Assembly: GCA_022495005.1 (NCBI GenBank)
Contig: JAGYXB010001055.1
Span: 1 to 64,000, forward strand
Length of the DNA: 64,000 nt
DNA from: Rhyacophila brunnea
Lineage: Eukaryota > Arthropoda > Insecta > Trichoptera > Rhyacophilidae
Direction of reading: 5' to 3'
In this document: positions 33,901 through 45,594 of the stretch, in pieces
Position numbering within the stretch: the first letter of the stretch is position 1
Layout of the letters: every line of letters begins with the position of its first letter
Notes under the pieces: generated by a model
The model's input: only the letters and a program-made list of their open reading frames with translations
Database searches by the model: none
Told to the model about the DNA's origin: nothing
Made by a program: the position numbers and the translations under genes

Positions 33901-34258
33901 ACGGACCCATGAATGATGGTGGGGAGTGGAGAATTAGGTACAACAAGGAACTATACAGCTTATACCAAGATTCAAAACTCTCCACCTTCATAAAACTCCA
34001 CAGACTAAACTGGGCAAGCCATGTCCAGCGCATGCCTGAGTCACGGATATCGAAGAAGATCCTTGAAGGAAACCCAGGGGGAAAAAGGCCAGTGGGAAAG
34101 CCACGCACACGGTGGGGTGATAACATTACAAAAGATGCCAACCAGCTGCTAAAAATCATGAACTGGAAAAGACGTGCAGAGGACCGTTCCGGCTGGAGGA
34201 CGGCGGTGGAGGAGGCCAGGGCTCGACTTGAGCTGTAGCGCCATCAAAGAAGAAGAAG
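33901..34258 (+). mobile_element. 5'-truncated LINE insertion, 15-bp TSD
   Basis: AATTAATTTGGCTCT occurs at 33886-33900 and 34259-34273, a perfect duplication. The insert is only 358 bp and ends in AAGAAGAAGAA-type tail sequence, as expected when reverse transcription stops early. The exact TSD and intact frame suggest that this is one of the youngest insertions in the window. Confidence 0.9.
33909..34238 (+). CDS. LINE ORF2 C-terminus (partial, no break)
   Basis: 109 codons without interruption: NDGGEWRIRYNKELYSLYQD, then KLHRLNWASHVQRMPESRIS, GGKRPVGKPRTRWGDNIT, and W..RAEDRSGWRTAVEEARA. The series R.RYN.ELY.LY, RL.W..H..RM, GKR.VG.P..RW.D....DA and DR..WR..VEEA is the standard C-terminal end of non-LTR retrotransposon endonuclease/reverse-transcriptase polyproteins, after the RT domain. 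The frame is open to its 5' edge because it begins inside the LINE; the ATG at 33909 is not a real gene start. It has no independent function. Confidence 0.85.
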   Translation: MNDGGEWRIRYNKELYSLYQDSKLSTFIKLHRLNWASHVQRMPESRISKKILEGNPGGKRPVGKPRTRWGDNITKDANQLLKIMNWKRRAEDRSGWRTAVEEARARLEL

Positions 34259-34273
34259 AATTAATTTGGCTCT

Positions 34274-35037
34274 CGTGAAAGTTAAGGTTGTTCAACACAG
34301 TTGTAAATGCACAAATAATCGCATATTATTATATTCCGCTATTTATAATGCGCCAATGTAGAATTTAAATAAAAATTATGGCTGCCAATTCAATCACACC
34401 AAAAACATTATTGAGTCGCTTTCAAGTACTGTTATACATTTACAACTCTAGTTATAGTATCTTTCAGCATAGCGTACCCAGTTACTTTACCCCTTAAATT
34501 TTCATGGAATATTTATTGCTTATCCGACTTCTCATGATCTCGACATATAAACAGTAACCTATCTATATTGATACGTTATTTTAAGTGCTTCGTTTTACTT
34601 TCATGTTGTGTATTTTTTTCGTTTAATGCAAAATGTTTTCGGTAATTTCCGTGCTCAAACAACACTTTATCGAACCGTTTTAAGCGTGTTGAAATTTTCC
34701 GAGTGAGTGAAGATGAATCCATCTAATTTTCACATCCATCGTGCGTTCGTAGTAAAAAAAAAACTAAAAGTTTTTCAGCGTAGAAAATTTAAAGTGTTTT
34801 CGGACAAACAAAATGATTCAATACGCTTTCGCGCGCCTTTCGGTCTATTAATTCGGTAGGTACCCATTTTAGAATAATTTTATTTACAGATTACAACCAT
34901 TGCGATATTAGCTACTTATACATTTAAAGTCTAGTCTTTAAATGCGTAACTAGCCAATCATAATTTATGATTGAGCTTTGACAATCGATTTCTCCGCCGA
35001 ATATTATGGTTACATTGGTACGACCGCATTACAAACA
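34274..35037. other. No gene seen
   Basis: AT-rich, with no repeat ends or motifs recognised. Confidence 0.45.
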
Positions 35038-35333
35038 CTAGATAGAGTTCGTGAGCGGACACGGCAGCCCTCGGTGATTGTAGTAATCACAAAGAGATGC
35101 TTCACTCAGCTGGGGCGTGTATTCTGAATACCAACAGAGAGTGCGACGCTTCGTACCCTTGTGGCATAATTTCAAGGGTTCCGTCACCCCCTGCTGCGGT
35201 ATTGCAAAAATGATCTTCGGGCTGCAGGTTTCGCATGGCGAGAGGCGCGAGATTTGGCGATGGATCGAAGAAGGTGCGGCGACCTTGTACATGCCGTATG
35301 TCTCAATACTGGGGCGTTACAAGGTGAAGTAGA
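35038..35333. other. GC-richer block of about 300 bp, nature unknown
   Basis: Composition changes sharply from the AT-rich flanks. Both strands are open: an 84-codon minus frame (TCSPKIIFAIPQQGVTEPLK part) and a plus frame with RRFVPLWHNFKGSVTPCCG and GERREIWRWIEEGAATLY. I recognise neither. It has no tRNA boxes and no inverted ends. It could be a captured exon, a fragment of an unknown repeat, or unique conserved sequence. Confidence 0.3.
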
Positions 35334-35994
35334 GTAATGGAGTAGGATAATATTATGATTTTAACTGGAAATAATTCCCCTTAAAGGAGACTTATGTGTA
35401 TAGGGCTTAGTTCCACATATCAAAAATTAACCTCGTACATGCTGTGCTACGATCGCCATCTTGGTAAATGGCAGAAGATTTTTAGTTTTCCAGTTATATC
35501 TTATTAACGGCTGAAAATATAGAAATTTTTGAAAACTTAATAAACTAAATTTTAATAATAAATATGACCATAAAATATAATGTAGTAATAGCGTAACTCG
35601 TGACATAAATATGTAACAAATTCACATTTTTTTACAATAATTGTATGTTTATCTTTGACTTAAAAAAAAAATTTTAATGTTTTCAGATACATATTTATTA
35701 ATTAATACAATTGAAATTGTAAATTATCAAAAAAAAATCTCAAATTGCAAGCTTCGTATTTTTCCGCGATTAGATTCCGCGATTAGGTTTAGCGATTTTT
35801 GGTATTTTAAATAAATCCGCTTGAATTGTCGGCACTCAGCGTCATATTTTGAAGCTCTGATCGCGACCCCCTTTTGTGATAGTGTAATAAGTAACATGTG
35901 AACCTTTGTCATATTGGTGATCAATAGTAGTCAGGAAACACACTAAAAGTAATTATAAAGTAAAATTTCATCCGTCTAATAGCACCGCAGACGA
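35334..35994. other. No gene seen
   Basis: AT-rich. Near 35780 GTTTAGCGATTTTTGGTATTTT resembles 5525-5550 inside the hAT MITE at 5392, so part of this may be an unmarked portion of the same family. Confidence 0.4.
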
Positions 35995-36125
35995 TTTTTT
36001 TTTACTATTAGAGCAAATTTGTGGTGTGTGTAAGTATATCTCGCTTAACTGGTTGACCTGCCATGCCGGGCCCCTCCTAATCCCGGGCCCCCGGGCTAGA
36101 GCCCTGTCAGCTTGTGGGGGCCATG
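35995..36125 (+). mobile_element. Right-end fragment of the 5392-type hAT MITE
   Basis: TTTTTTTTACTATTAGAGC, AAATTTGTG.TGTGTG, ATATCTCGCTTA, GCCGGGCCCC, GGGCTAGAGCCCTGTCAG and TTGTGGGGGCCATG parallel 5660-5781. No matching left end or 8-bp duplication was found, so it is truncated or its left side has diverged. Confidence 0.6.
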
Positions 36126-36460
36126 GTCGTCAGTAACACTTTCTAGAAACTAGTGCTTACGGATAAGATATGTTTTGCAAAAATGAAAATTTTACATTGA
36201 AGCTTTTATAGTACTGAGATTTTTTTAAAGAAGAGCTAAAATAAACTCCCGGATTCGATTCTATATAGGTGCATAGAAAGCATGTTTTGAAAAAAAAATT
36301 AAAGCATCGTGAATATCTTTTTATACGCCAAGGGTTTCAAGAAATAACTACAAGAAAAAGTTTAACAACCTCTGACGTAAGTAGTAATTAATAAAACTAC
36401 GTAAGTAACTAAATCAATCATGATCAATTCTGCCTATTTTGCGTATTTCTATTTTTTATT

Positions 36461-36900
36461 ATTACAACGTTTTTCTTAAGTAGTATTCTTATTTGTCCGG
36501 TGGTTGTTTGTCCGATACAAATCTTGCAATTGATTTTTAACTAACTTTCCGACTAGCTAGCCATTTGAAACTTTTAGAATACAATATCAGAACATGATTC
36601 CAATGCATTTTTTAATACTTTTGTAGAATTGAATTCATTTTTAGTGAATTCTGTTTTGTGTGAAAAGTAATTTCGATACCATTATTGGTTGATAGGGGGT
36701 CCTGGCAACTAAATTATTATAAATAATATGTACGTGCATTACTATGGAAATCAATATGAAATGACATTTCATTATTCAGTATTTCTATTAAGTAGATACA
36801 AATTTTTTTGATCGTTTAAGCTAGTCAATTCAAGTTTATAATATGATTCAACAGAAAATTTAAAAACGTTGTATATAAAAAGTTCTTTTTATCCTGTAAT
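36461..36900 (+). mobile_element. TTACAA-ended element (family A), copy 5
   Basis: Starts ATTACAACGTTTTTCTTAAG and ends CTTTTTATCCTGTAAT, with TTA just outside both TTACA/TGTAA ends. It lacks part of the TACTTTTAGCCATCTTTAAG block present in copies 1-4 but keeps CCGGTGGTTGTTTGTCCG and TACGTGCATTACTATGG. Confidence 0.65.
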
Positions 36901-36902
36901 TA

Positions 36903-38150
36903 TGTATCAATTCGTAACCTCAATACTACAACTAGATAACTTGATTTTCACTGTTTTTGAGATAGGTATGTAGCTATTGAATACGATTCTACATTTTCCT
37001 TCTCTACAAAATGATAAAACTAGGTACTTAAGTCAGAAGTTAATGGGAACATTATTAATATTAGATAAATTTACAACCAAAAATGCACTAAAAAAATAAA
37101 ATAATATGTCTACAATATTTTTTCATGCAATTGAACATTATTTAATTGTTCCCAATTAAAAAAGCATAATTTTCCATTTTAAATAATAATTATAGCCTAG
37201 ATTTATGTTAATCAAGTACCTAAAGTTAAATTTCATTTCCCCAACAATCACTAAATCAGAGTTATCGAGTAGTAGTATTGAGGTGACGAATTGATATACC
37301 TAATAGAAAATATTCCTTGTACTCCCTTTGGCCTGTATTGTAATGTAAGTAGTTCCATGTTTTTTGTTCGCAAACACTTCGTAAGAAACTTTCTCACCAG
37401 AGACATTATATATTTAAAATGTTTACATAAATGAATGTAAAAGAAATGCAAAATATAATCCGAAATAAAATTGGTTAAAAATAAATCAAAAGATTTTTTT
37501 GTCTTTGCGCTAGTAAGATCCTTTTGGACCTTCAGCCACTTATCTTTGCATCAATATTCTTGCGCGTTCTTTCGCAGAGCTTCTTAACTTCCTAGCTCTT
37601 CATTAAAGCATATCCTTGAAGGGCCATAAAATGAGGTAACCAATCATCGTTCATCAAAAACACCCGCGTTTATTGCCTACCTACGCTGGAATGCCTTATG
37701 CAACGGTTTGAACACCTCGGCTATTTAACAAAAAATACACTTGAGAAAAAAAATAACAAAGGCTTCCTTAAAGATCGTAGAAAAATTGAAAAATAGAATT
37801 ATGACGAAACTTTATTTTCTTATATTTGACAGTGTCGTGCAAACATCACGTATGCAGTTTGATGTAGCATAATTTACTATAAGCTGTAGTATTAATATAG
37901 CATTGAGATTAAAAAATGACACTTTGTTCATGGAGCCATGAAGTCATCAGCCTTGTTAGCAGACAGTAATTCTCCAATTTTATTAGACCAACTTCAAATC
38001 ATTCAAAAGTCCATTTATATTTGTAATTTATTTTTAAGCACCTAACTATTTTCTTCTGTCCTTCCATTACATTCCGGTGATTTTCATAACGTATTTTTTT
38101 AAACTTTAAATCGATCTCTGCTATACAGCCATCTGTTTCTTATACAACAG
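36903..38150. other. No gene seen
   Basis: AT-rich; short frames only. Confidence 0.45.
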
Positions 38151-38151
38151 G

Positions 38152-38208
38152 TCACGGTGAACTGTGATTTGGTGAACTGTGATTTGGTGAACTGCAAATC
38201 ACAATTTT
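38152..38208 (+). repeat. Short tandem repeat, 16-bp unit, about 3 copies
   Basis: GGTGAACTGTGATTT-type units are repeated head to tail (GGTGAACTGTGATTTG twice, then GGTGAACTGCAAATC). The last unit runs into a short inverted GTGATTT/AAATCAC pair. Confidence 0.7.
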
Positions 38209-39372
38209 TAACCATTGACGTATTGGGCGAATCAGTATTTTATCGCCTATCATGCGGCCCCCTCGTGTACCAAATAATATCAGCGAGGCTATTCTAACAT
38301 ATCACCTTACACCCAAAAAGTGATAAATGTGATAAATAATATAATAAGTTAACTGTCAAAAATGCTATCTTTTAACATCCCTTCTCTTGGATGTGGTGTT
38401 AACTTTTAGAGCGAGATAGGGTACCTACGTCAATTACATGCGACTATTTTGAAAAATACGTCACGGGTCACATAAAATATGTCTTCGTATTATGTTGCTA
38501 CGCTACATTCCCATTATAAGCTGGGTAGTCACTTTACCTAAAACATTTACTACCCCATGCGGCGTGTGATCAATTATAAAATGAATAAATTATTTTCCCT
38601 ACTGATAAATAGATAATGCATCACAACTCCACGTTTACGACGCCGGTCCTGATCGTTTTCGAATCATATCAAATTAGACGCTTTATTGTGTTTTATTTTA
38701 ATCAATCCAATTAATTTACATGCTTTTATTTATTATGGCAAGCAGCATTGCGCGTGTCCCATATGTGCAATAAATTCCTCCCAATACCGACAATATATCT
38801 TTATATTTTTTTAAACAATAATTTATTTTGTATATAGATGGTTCTTATTTTCGATAAAAATTTGGTAAATACATAGGCACTTATACAATCTACTTTTATA
38901 AATAATTTTATTTTAATTCAATTGCCCCATTTTCTTTTAACTAGTATGTATAGTATGTCTTTATAAGACGTCATCTTTTATCTATTTTTATAGTAAATAA
39001 AATTCAAGAAATTATTTATTAGTTGGCTTTATAAGCTTTTAGAATCATTTAAAATCAATATTTTTCAGACACAGACTACCCTTGTATTCTTCACTCAAAA
39101 TATTAAAATTATAGTTGATACAGAATAATTCATATGGGTTGACAAAATCCAATTTAAATTAGCAACTCTCCGTTGTCATAAAATGCCATCTTCTGATTTA
39201 TAAACATCATGTCTTGTTTCAGATGCCATTAATATTGTAGTAGAATTTGTTAGTGATAGACAGTAGCACGTTATTGGTTTTGAAAGTGCACGTTTTGGCG
39301 TCCTGGGGTACCGTATTTAATTTCAAGGGGTCCCATAGAATATTCAAAAATTCCAGGCAATCCTTTCTCGTG
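38209..39372. other. No gene seen
   Basis: AT-rich; nothing recognised. Confidence 0.45.
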
Positions 39373-39379
39373 GCTCTGT

Positions 39380-39386
<7 letters not shown>

Positions 39387-39415
<29 letters not shown>

Positions 39416-39590
39416 AGAATTATTAATAACCATGTCCTTGCTTTTTCGTACATGGTGGTTGTTAGTAATTTTGGACAATCACAAACACCCAGGCTTTGAG
39501 AAAAACACATAAATATTGTGTCCTCACCGGGATCGAACCTAAAACTCTCGGGCGGAAGGCCAGCGCCTTACCCACTGCACCACGAGAGCC
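39387..39590 (-). repeat. tRNA-headed SINE (family D), copy 2, with (AT)n tail
   Basis: Minus-strand head CTCTCGTGGTGCAGTGGG, TAAGGCGCTGGCC ... GGTTCGATCCCGGTGAGG, body as in 11236-11425 (GTGTTTGTGATTG.CCAAA, GGTTATTAATAATTCT). The A/T-rich tail has expanded to (AT)n at 39384-39413. GCTCTGTTGTATAT (39373) and GCTCTGGTGTACAT (39591) are a 12/14 match consistent with an older TSD. Confidence 0.8.
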
Positions 39591-39604
39591 GCTCTGGTGT
39601 ACAT

Positions 39605-41608
39605 TGTAACAGTACGTATACAGTGTAACTTGATTAATAATATACTACGTGTAAAATTTCTTTTTGAAAGACACTTCAATGTACCAACTAGTAAAAAAAC
39701 TTTCATGAAAATAGTATGTTACATTTTCATTGAAAGAGATTTTGATTGACCTATTCAAGAGGTTGTAATAGGTTCTATTGCAACAGTGCTTATGTTAAAA
39801 ACACAAATTAGTTTGTAGATAATAATTTTATATCCGGTTGAGTTTTGGATAACATTACTTACCGCTCAGTAAATCGTACTTCCGTCTTGAACCAGTTAAC
39901 TTTACGTAGCTGTGTTTTGCGTTTGCTGCAATACAAACCAAATAATATCGCTCAATACTCTATGTGTAACTGGAAATTATGAGAGTGGTGTCCAGTTTAA
40001 TTCCATAATTAATTAATAAACTGTATGGTTAACAACAAGCTCACCATTAAATATGTATGTATTTAGGTGCCATGAAAACATCTGTATGTAGACGCCATTA
40101 AATAAAAAAATTTAAAACCACTACTAGTCATTACCACATTTTTTTATACTATCATATTATCACCGACTAATTTATTTATAAGAAAAATGATATCGATTCC
40201 TGTAGGTATATTTTTACTTCTCGAAAACGTAAGCAGTTAAAAAGTACCAATCAGAGGAGAAGAGTGACTTTTTGAAAGAGGTAGGCTGTGGGAGTAACCA
40301 TGCTTGTCAGATATATTTGCGGGAAATAAGAAGATAACCCAATTTTACTACTGATTAATAGGTACGCTAAAACGAAGAAATTTCAAAAGCTTAATTGGTT
40401 TGTTATAATTAGTTCATAAAAATAAGCAATTAGTTTGAATTACTTATGTATTTTCCTAAACATTTATAAACGTAACATACTCTCAAAATATATTACCTAT
40501 CATCTATGAAAATATCCGTTGTTGTATATATATTATGTTCCATAACAATTTATAATTTAACCCTTAAAACTAGACATTTTAAAATACATCTATATTTAAA
40601 ACACAGACTTAGGTAGGTACAATATCAGATGTCTAAATTGTCTAATGAGTGAACTAATAAATAAATAAAAATCACGAGATAAATTATTTTATATTTTTAA
40701 CAACAATCAATACATATTTATGTGATTGAATCCCATAGAAATTATTTTTTAAATTATCTTCTTATTAATTATTTTGAATAAATGTGCTCTCGCGACTTAA
40801 GCGCTAACGAAACAGCTTGTACATGTGTATGCGGGACACCAGACATTTTGAAGTAATGAGAAAAAAACTTCATATTGAAAAACCTGTCGATTCACGCGAA
40901 AATAATCCTATACAATATGTGAAGCGAAACGCGGTGTGTTCTATTTTTTTTAACTTTCGAGAGATGCCATAGATGGTGTTTATTGAAATATGGGAAAAGA
41001 TCGTAAAATTATGACAATTATACGATAGTTGTCTTTGGGCATATTGAATATATTATTATTTGTGATTATATAAACAAGTCAACATGAAAATAAAAATTAT
41101 TTTTCTTAAGAAGGTAGGCTTTAAATAATCGCCTAGTATGGAGTCTTCGCCACTGGTACCAATAATATGTAATAAAATTTTCTCAATTTATTCTGTTTTA
41201 TTTTATTATATAAGAATAAATTATTCAAATAAAAAAACAAAATAATTTAGAAGAATTGCCTGCTATTGCACGAGTAGTTGAACCTAAGTAAATAAATATC
41301 TCATTATAAAAATGATTGCCACTCATTTTCCAACGTTTATTGAAAACACTCTATCGTCAGGGGGAGGAGAGATCCAGTGGTAGTAAACCTAAAATAACAG
41401 CTAGGCTCACTAGAGATAGCCTAATGACTGTACAAATATTTTCTTTACATCAAGGACAGTGAACGACAACTCGGAAATTAAATATTACTTACGACTCTGA
41501 CGAGTACTTCACTCTGCAACACTCAAATCTAAGAACAAAGTGTAAACACATGATTCTGATTATAGAAAAATTACCGCTTTTATAAAACCTTCCTACAAAT
41601 TATAATAA
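39605..41608. other. No gene seen
   Basis: About 2 kb of AT-rich DNA with no repeat end, tRNA-like box or credible frame. Confidence 0.45.
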
Positions 41609-42075
41609 CAATCATTATTCGTAGGATATTTTATCACATTTGAATGGTCAAAGACATAGCGTATAATTAATATCTTTATAATTATCTTCAGATGCCCAAT
41701 TCTTGTCAAATTTGAGATCACAGAGATTATAAATAATAATTTTATCGTAAATATTTCACTATAATAATGTCAACATAAATTTTACTAATAGTTTTATAAA
41801 TGCGTTTAAAAATTAATAAACCAAAAAAATCTTAACACCACTGCACATGGATGTACTGAAATATTACTATATTCTAAAACATTATATCGAGAGGTTTAAA
41901 AGAATACTATTTTATGTAAAAAAAATACTTTATGCAGTTATCAAATGTTTAAAATAAATATAAACGATAATAAGGCTTAAAAATTATAAAAATAGGTTAT
42001 CTACAACATTTAAGGAATGTTCATATGAAAATACCATAAAATCTCAATTTTGACCTTCGTCGGGCATGTAGGCTC
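41609..42075 (-). mobile_element. TTAA-type element (family F), copy 2, one arm only
   Basis: Matches the right arm of 56108-57499, from ATCATTATTCGTAGGAT through GGTTTTATAAATGCGTTT-type sequence to TCAATTTTGACCTTCGTCGG, GCATGTAGGCTC, followed by TTAA (42076-42079). The partner arm is absent, so the insertion is truncated or was formed from one arm. Confidence 0.65.
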
Positions 42076-42275
42076 TTAACGAATTTACAATTTGTAATAT
42101 ATTTTTTAATGTAATGTTGTCTTTGACAGTAAAAAATTGATTAATTGATTAATAATAATTGAAGTAGCACACTTTAAAATGTAAACTATTATCAAAAAAG
42201 TCTCAATTTAGAAGCTTCATATTTTCCCCTAGATACGAGAGCAGAAAAGTATATGTGGCGTCTTGCACGTCGTAA

Positions 42276-42614
42276 GGCCAGTTTCAGACGGGATACCGGT
42301 GTCGCCCTCGTATATAATAAGGAGACCTTTGTATTCGAATAAAAAGGCCTTTGTATTATGTTTACGAACGCCCCGAGCTAGTGAGTCAAAGCGTGTCCAG
42401 TACACTTTTACATCGGCCGCTACATTCTCAACCCGCCGATACACATGTTTTTATGACCGCAGTCAGTTCTATCTTCTAATTTATAGCGCGAAATTATGCG
42501 TTGACACATTAGCTCTGGGCGTTCATAAACATAATACAAAGGCCCCTTTATTCGAATACAAAGGCCTCCTTATAATAAACGAGCGCGACACCGGTGTCCC
42601 GTCTGAAACGGAGG
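42276..42614. mobile_element. Foldback MITE family E, copy 2 (339 bp, TAA TSD)
   Basis: Starts GGCCAGTTTCAGACGGGATA and ends CGGTGTCCCGTCTGAAACGG, then AGG; TAA flanks both sides (42273-42275, 42615-42617). Near-identical inner inverted blocks (AAGGCCTTTGTATTATGTTT against AAACATAATACAAAGGCC). The 121-codon frame across it is a by-product of the palindrome. Confidence 0.88.
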
Positions 42615-42617
42615 TAA

Positions 42618-43613
42618 CACTCATATAACTCGCCCTTCCGGTCAATAGGTACGTCATATCAGACTTAAATTTTGGAACACCAACTGTAAGCTTATTCAAT
42701 GCCTACCAGATATCAAACGGCAGTTCTTCTGTTTTCTCCAATCAGGTATTTATTACTAACTCTCTATTTTCATTCCTGAGCGCATCTCTCATCTGAGAGT
42801 TACAATAATGATATAAAGCAGTTTTATAATGGTCTGTAAAATAATAAATAGGTACATTATCATACGGTTGGCTACAACTGTCTAGTGGACCAACTACGAA
42901 ACAATATTTTTGTTCTGCCTTAATTGGGGAACTTCAATAATTGTATTATACCAATTCATACACCCTCAAGTTTTATTGGAGGATAAATAACTAAACAATA
43001 TATAGTATAAATATTATATTTATCGTGATTTTCAGGAAAACTGTGCTTGGAATATTTATAAGGGTTTCTTGTTATCTTATTGTTATCAGCTTATTACAGA
43101 AAACACAATTTCCACAGATCAGTTTAATACAAATATTATAATGTATTTTATATTATATTAATACATTGTTACGTTCACTCTCGATTTGATAAATAAATAT
43201 TGCTTCAATATGGTCTTATAATGACAAATCCAGACCAAAATACATCTGTCTATTATCAAATAATAATTATTTAACCAAAATATGTACTACATTTATATAT
43301 TGGCTGCGATTTTTAGTGGACTGCAATAGAACGGGGATGGTTCGGATGCTAGGGGAGGGGTTATACCAAGAATGCCAGGCAGTGATCTTTAATGATTATG
43401 AGTCTGGCTCCGTGGTCTGGTTCTCACTCACTTGCACTACCACTCTCGCGCGATAACTGTATATTGAATCACTCTGTGCACGGCGATTGACGGTCAAAAC
43501 CAGTGCACGTAATGACGTCTTAATATTTCATATGTTACAGGTGTTTACACTAACACAGTTGAATATATAATACATTTATAATATTTTATTAGGGCCACCA
43601 TAATTGGCCCAAC
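42618..43613. other. No gene seen
   Basis: A GC-richer segment at 43310-43530 contains short G-runs and a CACTCTCGCGCGATAAC stretch. It could be unique regulatory sequence, but no motif supports that. Confidence 0.35.
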
Positions 43614-43614
43614 T

Positions 43615-44034
43615 ATATATCGCTGCATCAGTACACGGGTACACTATTTGACAAAAATATGTTGGAGAAAATGGCTGTCAAAGTTTTTGTATTCCATCGA
43701 TAGAGTAATTAGATATTTTTTATAAAGTATTTATTATAGTATTATTAAGTAAATATCCAAAAAAAAAATAACTTTTTATCTAAAATTATAAAGAATCACC
43801 TTAATCCCTCCCATATTTAAATTAAATCAATTTATGTAATAAAGTATAGTATTGCACTAAAACAATTATACTCCTTTGATATTCATGTTGATGTCATACA
43901 AATGTATCTGAAATATCACGGTAAAATAAATTTCTACAAAAATAGTACAGCATTCAAAGTCAGCATTCAAAATAAGTCAAAACTGACATTTAGTCAAATA
44001 GTGCACCTACCCTTGTACTGAGGCAGCGATATAT
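43615..44034. mobile_element. MITE family P (about 420 bp)
   Basis: Left ATATATCGCTGCATCAGTAC, ACGGGTACACTATTTGACAA and right (inverted) ATATATCGCTGCCTCAGTAC, AAGGGTAGGTGCACTATTTGACTAAA. TA repeats at the ends make the exact duplication ambiguous, but TA is compatible with a Tc1/mariner-type element. No coding capacity. Confidence 0.7.
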
Positions 44035-44069
44035 TTACAATGTTCTATTCTAAAAAGTTCATATGGACC

Positions 44070-44235
44070 TCCATAGATGTTTGATTATTCGAGAGATAAA
44101 CAACCAATTATTAGGCCCATACTGCGGGTCCAAATACACATTGAAAAATACAACTTGTATTGTTTTCCCAGACCCAGGATTCTAACCCGTGATCCACGCA
44201 TTATAGGCCGACATAACGTGAGCCAAGCGTGGGGT
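44070..44235 (-). repeat. Decayed tRNA-headed SINE (family C)
   Basis: Minus-strand reading gives CTTGGCTCACGTTATGTCGG, then GGATCACGGGTTAGAATCC, TGGGTCTGGGAAAAC and a body CCATAGATG-type end as in the family C tail. Box A is mostly lost and the B box has a single change. Confidence 0.45.
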
Positions 44236-44760
44236 TATATAGACACATTTAAAATGCCGCAGATGGTAAACATAAACCTACCAATGTTCTGTCAAACAAG
44301 TAAGTAAGGTGTTTTTAGAGGATTTTATTTGTTGTTGTTTTACCAAATTCAGTGACGCGTGGTCTTGTGGACTATTCTTTTGATTAAATTGCGTATTTTT
44401 TTACACGTTAGACGTGCATTGACTTTCAAATCTTTCAAACATGACTGAGAAAATACATTTTTATGCGAAAATAATATGTATCCTTGGTATAGATGCCTAA
44501 AGATCTACCAAACTAAACCTAACCTTCATGAAAATAATTTAATATCATTCGACTATCTTTTTTTATGGCTCCTCTCAAATCGAGTACTTTGGTCAATTGA
44601 TTCTTCAACCCAGGTAAAACTACTAATTATAAACAATATGACGTCGATTTATTTTCAGAGATAATGAAAAACCAAACATACCCGTGTCTGCTTTTCGTGT
44701 GGGCTAAGCAATGCCTTCTAAATATCATAAAAATCCACACCCAGCTCATCACGCCGCATC
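44236..44760. other. No gene seen
   Basis: AT-rich; a 62-codon frame at 44476-44664 has no motif. Confidence 0.45.
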
Positions 44761-44768
44761 CTGTAGAC

Positions 44769-45586
44769 CAGTCTTTCTCAACGTGGGCGCTAACGCCCCT
44801 TGTGGGCGCTGGAGGCTTTCAGGGGGCAGTATAAGACTCAAAGAAAATTAGGGGGCGTTAAGGAAATCTAGAGGGACGAGGCACGACCTCCACAATGTTT
44901 TTAAGGAATGATTCCAGGACATTTTAAGCATGGACATACCAGACTGGGTACCTTTTTCAAATGTCACAGCAGGATCATCCCAGTTAGAAGAACATATAGA
45001 ACTGGCAAGACACGAAGAATTAAAAATTAAATTCAAGAATTGCTACCAAAATTTTTGGCTGCAGAAGCGAATCTCTCAACTATACCTTGGGTTATGGTCG
45101 GATGTTCAACGATTTCTGATAGCATTCCCATCGTCGTATTTGTATTATCGTGGATTTAGTGCTGTACCAACGTTACCAACTAAAAAGAGAAATCGGCTGA
45201 ACGACTTACGGCTGCTTTTAAGTGAATTCCAGCCTGATATTAACAAACTCATCGAAATGCATCAGATTCATCCTTCACGTCGGATAAGTTTTAAATTCAA
45301 AGCCTTCTTTTAATCTTAATAAAAATACTAAACTACTACATATGATTACGAATGAGTTTTATTTCTTCTCATCGAAACATTCTTTGATCACAGAAATAGG
45401 GTACGGGTCACACCCTATCTATGCTATCCATATAATAATGCATGTTTAAAAAATATATTTGCAATAACTGTTTTTAAGATACGCAACAGATGGTAATGTG
45501 AAAAGGTAAGTTAAAAAATATGGGGTCACTAGATTTTTTTTAAATTTAAAAGTGGGTGGTGATCGAAATAAATTTGAGAACCTGTG
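44769..45586 (+). mobile_element. hAT element, internally deleted, 8-bp TSD (818 bp)
   Basis: Left end CAGTCTTTCTCAACG, right end (inverted) CACAGGTTCTCAAA. CTGTAGAC flanks both sides exactly (44761-44768 and 45587-45594). Right after the left end come GGGCGCTAACGCCCC-type palindromic motifs common near hAT termini. It carries the C-terminal part of the transposase only. Confidence 0.9.
44891..45312 (+). pseudogene. hAT transposase C-terminus
   Basis: The frame starts HNVFKE, has one stop (TGA), then FQDILSMDIPDWVPFSNVTA and continues unbroken for 127 codons: LARHEELKIKFKNCYQNFWL, DVQRFLIAFPSSYLYYRGFS, AVPTLPTKKRNRLNDLRLLL, FQPDINKLIEMHQIHPS, stop. The run FPSSYL...GFSAV..L.TKKRNRL...DLRL.LS...PDI..L...HQ.HPS is the dimerisation end of hAT transposases of the ZBED5/FAM200-like group. 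The DDE catalytic core is missing, so no active enzyme is made. It lies inside the TIR/TSD-bounded element, which confirms the class. Confidence 0.88.
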
Positions 45587-45594
45587 CTGTAGAC

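Noticed and set aside
42263..42628. 121-codon plus-strand frame
   Set aside because: Coincides with a palindromic foldback MITE, so symmetry of the sequence explains the open frame.
43310..43530. Host promoter
   Set aside because: GC-richer sequence but no TATA/Inr/DPE arrangement or downstream gene that I can support.
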